DNA from: Ruminococcoides sp052118065
GTDB taxonomy: Bacteria > Bacillota > Clostridia > Oscillospirales > Acutalibacteraceae
Direction of reading: 5' to 3'
Assembly (NCBI GenBank): GCA_052118065.1
Contig: JBQKHY010000039.1
Coordinates: 1-15,081 of the forward strand
DNA length: 15,081 bases
The notes under the pieces: model-generated
Database searches by the model: none
Told to the model about the DNA's origin: nothing
The model's input: only the letters and a program-made list of their open reading frames with translations
In this document: positions 12,853-15,081 of the stretch, in pieces
Numbering within the stretch: the first letter of the stretch is position 1
Layout of the letters: every line of letters starts with the position of its first letter
Translations under genes and position numbers: made by a program

Positions 12853-13065
12853 ATGCAAGTTAGAATGTGTGACAAATGTAAGAAGAAAATCTACGGCAGG
12901 GGCGTTGATGATAATGAACAAAAAGGTTCAAGTAGAGGTAAGTTTACTGTAGGCAACTTTAATCCATTTTTCTTTGATTTGTGTCGAGACTGCACGAAAG
13001 AACTAGCAAGTTTTTTTGGTATAGAATGGTGGTTAGAGGATGATGAAAGTAATGAAAACGGCTAA
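12853..13065 (+). CDS. Small CxxC protein, paralogue 1
   Basis: 70 residues from ATG 12853; AAAAGGAGAG lies just upstream, so the in-frame ATG at 12832 is less likely. CDKC (residues 6-9) and CRDC (about 44-47) make a four-cysteine zinc site. Between them lies a beta-like segment (GKFTVGNFNPFFFDL), followed by a helix (TKELASFFGIEWWLEDDE). It is clearly paralogous to 13374-13568, with the same start (MQ..MCDKCKKKI) and same core (LCRDCT.ELA.FFG). Zinc-stabilised small proteins of this shape occur in phages and mobile elements; function unknown. Its 3' end overlaps the next short ORF. Confidence 0.82.
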   Translation: MQVRMCDKCKKKIYGRGVDDNEQKGSSRGKFTVGNFNPFFFDLCRDCTKELASFFGIEWWLEDDESNENG

Positions 13066-13165
13066 ATTTATTTTAGTTGATGAAATTTTTGTAAGTGACA
13101 TTTATGATGTAATTGATGAGTGTAAACAATATGAATTTGAATTATCACACACAGAAAAAGAGTAA
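13052..13165 (+). CDS. Small 37-residue ORF overlapping the CxxC gene
   Basis: MKTAKFILVDEIFVSDIYDV, then a Lys/Glu-rich end; 37 residues. It overlaps the upstream gene by 14 bases in another frame. In-frame ATGs at 13040 and 13043 would add three or four residues. GAGG at 13036-13039 suits 13043 poorly and 13052 only loosely. The compact operon setting and open frame support it as a real small gene, but it could be spurious. Confidence 0.5.
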   Translation: MKTAKFILVDEIFVSDIYDVIDECKQYEFELSHTEKE

Positions 13166-13204
13166 CAAAATGAGAGTAAATATTGAAACAGGAGAGATTG
13201 TGAT

Positions 13205-13393
13205 ATGATTACAGCATATAAAGTTCGAAGGGATAATCTGAAGTGTGAGTACAAAATCAACTTTGTAACTACAAACTATAATTATTTCAAACTTGTGGAA
13301 GAAGTCTGTCAGAAAGTTAGGGCTTATCAGCTGGCTGATGATGAGTTAGAATATAAAAAAAGGAGAGCTAAAAATGCAAATTACAATGTGTGA
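13205..13393 (+). CDS. Hypothetical 62-residue basic protein
   Basis: 62 residues starting MITAYKVRRDNLKCEYKINF, with a basic, mixed beta/alpha pattern and a Lys/Arg-rich tail (LEYKKRRAKNANYNV). GGAGAG upstream is its RBS. A 12-codon frame (MRVNIETGEIVI, 13170-13208) ends at its start codon (ATATGA), a layout compatible with a leader peptide or stop-start coupling. Its 3' end overlaps the second CxxC paralogue by 20 bases and contains that gene's AAAAAGGAGAG ribosome binding site. Not recognised. Confidence 0.65.
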   Translation: MITAYKVRRDNLKCEYKINFVTTNYNYFKLVEEVCQKVRAYQLADDELEYKKRRAKNANYNV

Positions 13394-13568
13394 CAAATGT
13401 AAGAAGAAAATCTCTAGTAGGGGAATTGGTGATGATGATAGCAATGTTTTATGTAGTGGTAAACTTACTATAGATAACTATAATCCAATCTATTTTGAGT
13501 TGTGTCGAGATTGCACGAATGAACTTGCAAGATTTTTTGGTATGGATAGTTGGGAAAATTTTGTTTAA
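13374..13568 (+). CDS. Small CxxC protein, paralogue 2
   Basis: 64 residues starting MQITMCDKCKKKISSRGIGD. CDKC and CRDC flank a beta-like segment, and the C-terminus (ELARFFGMDSWENFV) matches paralogue 1 at 12853 but is shorter. The sequence around the start (AAAAAGGAGAG, short A-rich spacer, ATGCAA) is nearly the same as that of paralogue 1, so the duplication included the RBS. It likely binds one zinc. The start lies inside the end of the upstream gene, suggesting coupled translation. Confidence 0.82.
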   Translation: MQITMCDKCKKKISSRGIGDDDSNVLCSGKLTIDNYNPIYFELCRDCTNELARFFGMDSWENFV

Positions 13569-13577
13569 AATTTAAAA

Positions 13578-13724
13578 ATGGTCTTCCGATTAAATGTTGG
13601 AATATGGTATTGGAGCAGTGGTGGAATAGGAAAGAAATATGGTTTTGCAATTAAAAAGATTTTGCTTGTTCCTCATGGTGGTTGGCACAACGATACAATT
13701 TGTACAGTAGAAATTAAAACATAA
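13578..13724 (+). CDS. 48-residue ORF, small protein or gene fragment
   Basis: Open frame of 48 residues: MVFRLNVGIWYWSSGGIGKK, then a segment ending LLVPHGGWHNDTICTVEIKT. The sequence is rich in Gly, Trp and His and looks like real protein rather than random AT-rich translation. However, no clear RBS precedes the ATG, and the sequence starts abruptly. It could be the surviving 3' part of a longer gene or a small stand-alone protein. It lies 9 bases after the CxxC paralogue. Confidence 0.45.
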   Translation: MVFRLNVGIWYWSSGGIGKKYGFAIKKILLVPHGGWHNDTICTVEIKT

Positions 13725-13763
13725 TTTAGGAAGAATAATTTAAATTTTCAAAAGGAGAAAATT

Positions 13764-14645
13764 ATGGGAAAGTATAATATTACATATTCATGTAGACATG
13801 AAGGAAGAATAGAATCATTTGGAAAGATAGCAAACAGAGAGAAAAAAGCTGTACTCATTGTTTTGTGCTTTACAATTGCGTTAGTGTTTTGTAGTTGTAA
13901 TTTTATTAATCCGATTTTGAGAAACGAATCGAATAGTAAGGGGTCATATATGTTAAGTGATAGACAAAAAAAGATTTTGAAGCAAGAAGGATTGCCTTTA
14001 GACTATGAAAAGTTGAATGATACGCAGAAGAGTGCAATCGAATGTATAGAAGATATTTTTAAATATCTGGACAAGACATATCCAAAAGAAAAATTTAAGT
14101 ATTCAGGATATGTACCATACTCTACACTAGAGCCAGAACATTTAATTGTAGAAAGCCAATATGGAGAGGTCACTGTTAATAGGTATGTAACTACTGATTC
14201 GCCTGATAAACCACCTACTTTTAAAGATGATTTTAAGGATGTTAAAGCTGCTGATATTTATGCAACTGTTGTTGATGATTATTTGGCAAAAAAATATGAT
14301 ACAGATAAGTATCTTGTAGATGTAAGTGTAAGCAAATATTTAGATGATACTTTTGACACTAAAACTATAACCCAAAATTGTAATTGTTGTGTATATCTTT
14401 ATGTTGATGACAGTTTAGGCTTGAAGATATTTAAAGATATTAGTAAAGATTTAGTTGATTTTATGAAAAATAATACAGGTGATATGTTAGTTGAAGCTGA
14501 TATAGAATTAATAAATAGTTCTGATTTTAGTATGAATATATCAGAAGAATTTGATAATGGCTTAAGTACTGATGTGATAAAAAAACATATCGAATATTAT
14601 AGGAATGATAGCGAAGAAAAAGTATATGAAGTAAAGGGCGAGTGA
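13764..14645 (+). CDS. Chimeric lipoprotein with SCGH-family N-terminus, copy 1
   Basis: 293 residues. Residues 1-27 (MGKYNITYSCRHEGRIESFG...) align with the start of the SCGH protein at 11397 (MAKYDIKYSCGHTGRIELYG). They are followed at once by a lipoprotein leader, KKAVLIVLCFTIALVFCSC, with probable lipidated Cys45 (FCS|C). The rest is a polar extracellular-type domain (SDRQKKILKQEGLPLDYEKL onward) with a Cys-rich spot (CNCC) and an acidic C-terminus. The normal start of such a lipoprotein would be just before KK, so this looks like a gene whose 5' end was replaced by recombination. The long n-region may still allow export. AAAAGGAG precedes the ATG. The SCGH site has become SCRH here. Function not recognised. 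Confidence 0.8.
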   Translation: MGKYNITYSCRHEGRIESFGKIANREKKAVLIVLCFTIALVFCSCNFINPILRNESNSKGSYMLSDRQKKILKQEGLPLDYEKLNDTQKSAIECIEDIFKYLDKTYPKEKFKYSGYVPYSTLEPEHLIVESQYGEVTVNRYVTTDSPDKPPTFKDDFKDVKAADIYATVVDDYLAKKYDTDKYLVDVSVSKYLDDTFDTKTITQNCNCCVYLYVDDSLGLKIFKDISKDLVDFMKNNTGDMLVEADIELINSSDFSMNISEEFDNGLSTDVIKKHIEYYRNDSEEKVYEVKGE

Positions 14646-14646
14646 T

Positions 14647-14759
14647 ATGAAATTATCTGATTCTCAACTAATGTTATTAGAAGAGATAACATAAAAACAA
14701 ATTACGAAATTTAGGGGAAATATCATATGAAAAGATTAGGCATTGAATATTTTAAATAG
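14647..14759 (+). pseudogene. Short ORF fragments between the lipoprotein copies
   Basis: MKLSDSQLMLLEEIT (14647-14694) starts one base after the lipoprotein stop, and MKRLGIEYFK (14727-14759) has AGGGG upstream. Each stops after 10-15 codons. The first looks like the start of a longer gene cut short, so this is probably a remnant left by duplication or deletion. Confidence 0.3.
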
Positions 14760-14777
14760 TATAGAAAAGGAAAAAAT

Positions 14778-15081
14778 ATGAGAAAGTATAATATTACATA
14801 TTCATGTGGACACGAAGGAAGAATAGATTCATTTGGAAAGATAGCAAACAGAGAGAAAAAAGTTGTACTCATTGTTTTGTGCTTTACAATTGCGTTAATG
14901 TTTTGCAGTTGTAATTTTATTAATCCGATTTTGAGAAATAATTCAAATAGTAAGGGGTCATATGTGTTATGTGATAGACAAAAAAAGATTTTGAAGCAAG
15001 AAGGATTGCCTTTAGACTATGAAAAGTTGAATGATACGCAGAAGAGTGCAATCGAATGTATAGAAGATATTTTTAAATATC
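14778..15081 (+). CDS. Chimeric lipoprotein, copy 2 (3'-truncated by window end)
   Basis: 101 residues are visible, starting MRKYNITYSCGHEGRIDSFG, with lipobox FCSC (Cys45) and the same downstream domain as copy 1. It keeps the intact SCGH pair that copy 1 has lost, so copy 2 is closer to the ancestral N-terminal segment at 11397. An A-rich RBS (AAAAGG) precedes the ATG. The frame is open to the last base of the window, so the end lies outside. Lipoprotein arrays of this kind often vary by recombination, but nothing more can be said from the part seen. Confidence 0.85.
   Translation, partial: MRKYNITYSCGHEGRIDSFGKIANREKKVVLIVLCFTIALMFCSCNFINPILRNNSNSKGSYVLCDRQKKILKQEGLPLDYEKLNDTQKSAIECIEDIFKY

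Larger units (their letters stand above)
13764..15081 (+). repeat. Tandem gene duplication (about 1.0-kb period)
   Basis: Sequence from 13764 is repeated from 14778 with only scattered base changes as far as the window allows (about 300 bases). The period is 1014 bp. Encoded differences are few, such as SCRH versus SCGH and MLSD versus VLCD. The copies are recent paralogues. Confidence 0.92.

Noticed and set aside
13468..13650. Minus-strand ORF of 60 residues
   Set aside because: Antisense to the second CxxC protein and the 48-residue ORF, with no RBS; a shadow frame.

Overview
The window reads as accessory or mobile DNA from a low-GC Gram-positive bacterium (Bacillota, probably a gut clostridial or erysipelotrichial lineage; that placement is inference). 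The DNA is strongly AT-rich, ribosome binding sites are strong AAGGAG types, TGA acts as stop, and exported proteins have Gram-positive signal peptides or lipoboxes. No ribosomal, tRNA, transposase, integrase, relaxase or recognisable replication gene is visible. A plasmid, integrative conjugative element or large phage is plausible, but the sequence does not decide which.

Left block (1-8335), envelope and export. A long acidic protein with 48-bp tandem repeats enters from the left edge, followed by a small single-span membrane protein. A bidirectional terminator separates these from two convergent minus-strand genes: a 90-residue protein and a PP2C-type phosphatase. A divergent promoter pair then opens a five-gene plus-strand operon: an 87-residue protein, two secreted Ser/Asn/Thr-rich proteins, a small membrane protein and a short type I signal peptidase, ending at a clear terminator. 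The operon therefore carries a peptidase that could mature its own secreted products. A second operon (6679-8279) encodes a 219-residue cytoplasmic protein, a lipoprotein and a two-span membrane protein, and also ends at a terminator.

Central block (8336-11396), mostly non-coding and rich in signals. It holds two convincing genes, a 75-residue Xre-type repressor-like protein with a near-consensus promoter and a 167-residue protein of unknown function. Nine copies of TACTGCTGTA, in both orientations, are confined to 9192-11174. There are also AT-rich boxes, two hairpins with an identical 9-nt loop and one compensated stem pair, and several other inverted repeats. This looks like a replication, partition or master-control region.

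Right block (11397-15081), a run of small, closely spaced and often overlapping genes: zinc-ribbon-like proteins, an Sm-like (Lsm) candidate, a paralogous pair of CxxC proteins, and a tandem pair of lipoproteins. The lipoproteins' first ~27 residues look borrowed from the SCGH zinc-binding family that opens this block.

Three promoters, ahead of 3104, 6679 and 11397, share a GTAC-centred element in the -35/-10 spacer with TACT exactly 4 nt before the TATAAT box. This ties the left and right blocks into one apparent regulon. The TACTGCTGTA array and this spacer operator are the most promising undescribed signals here.
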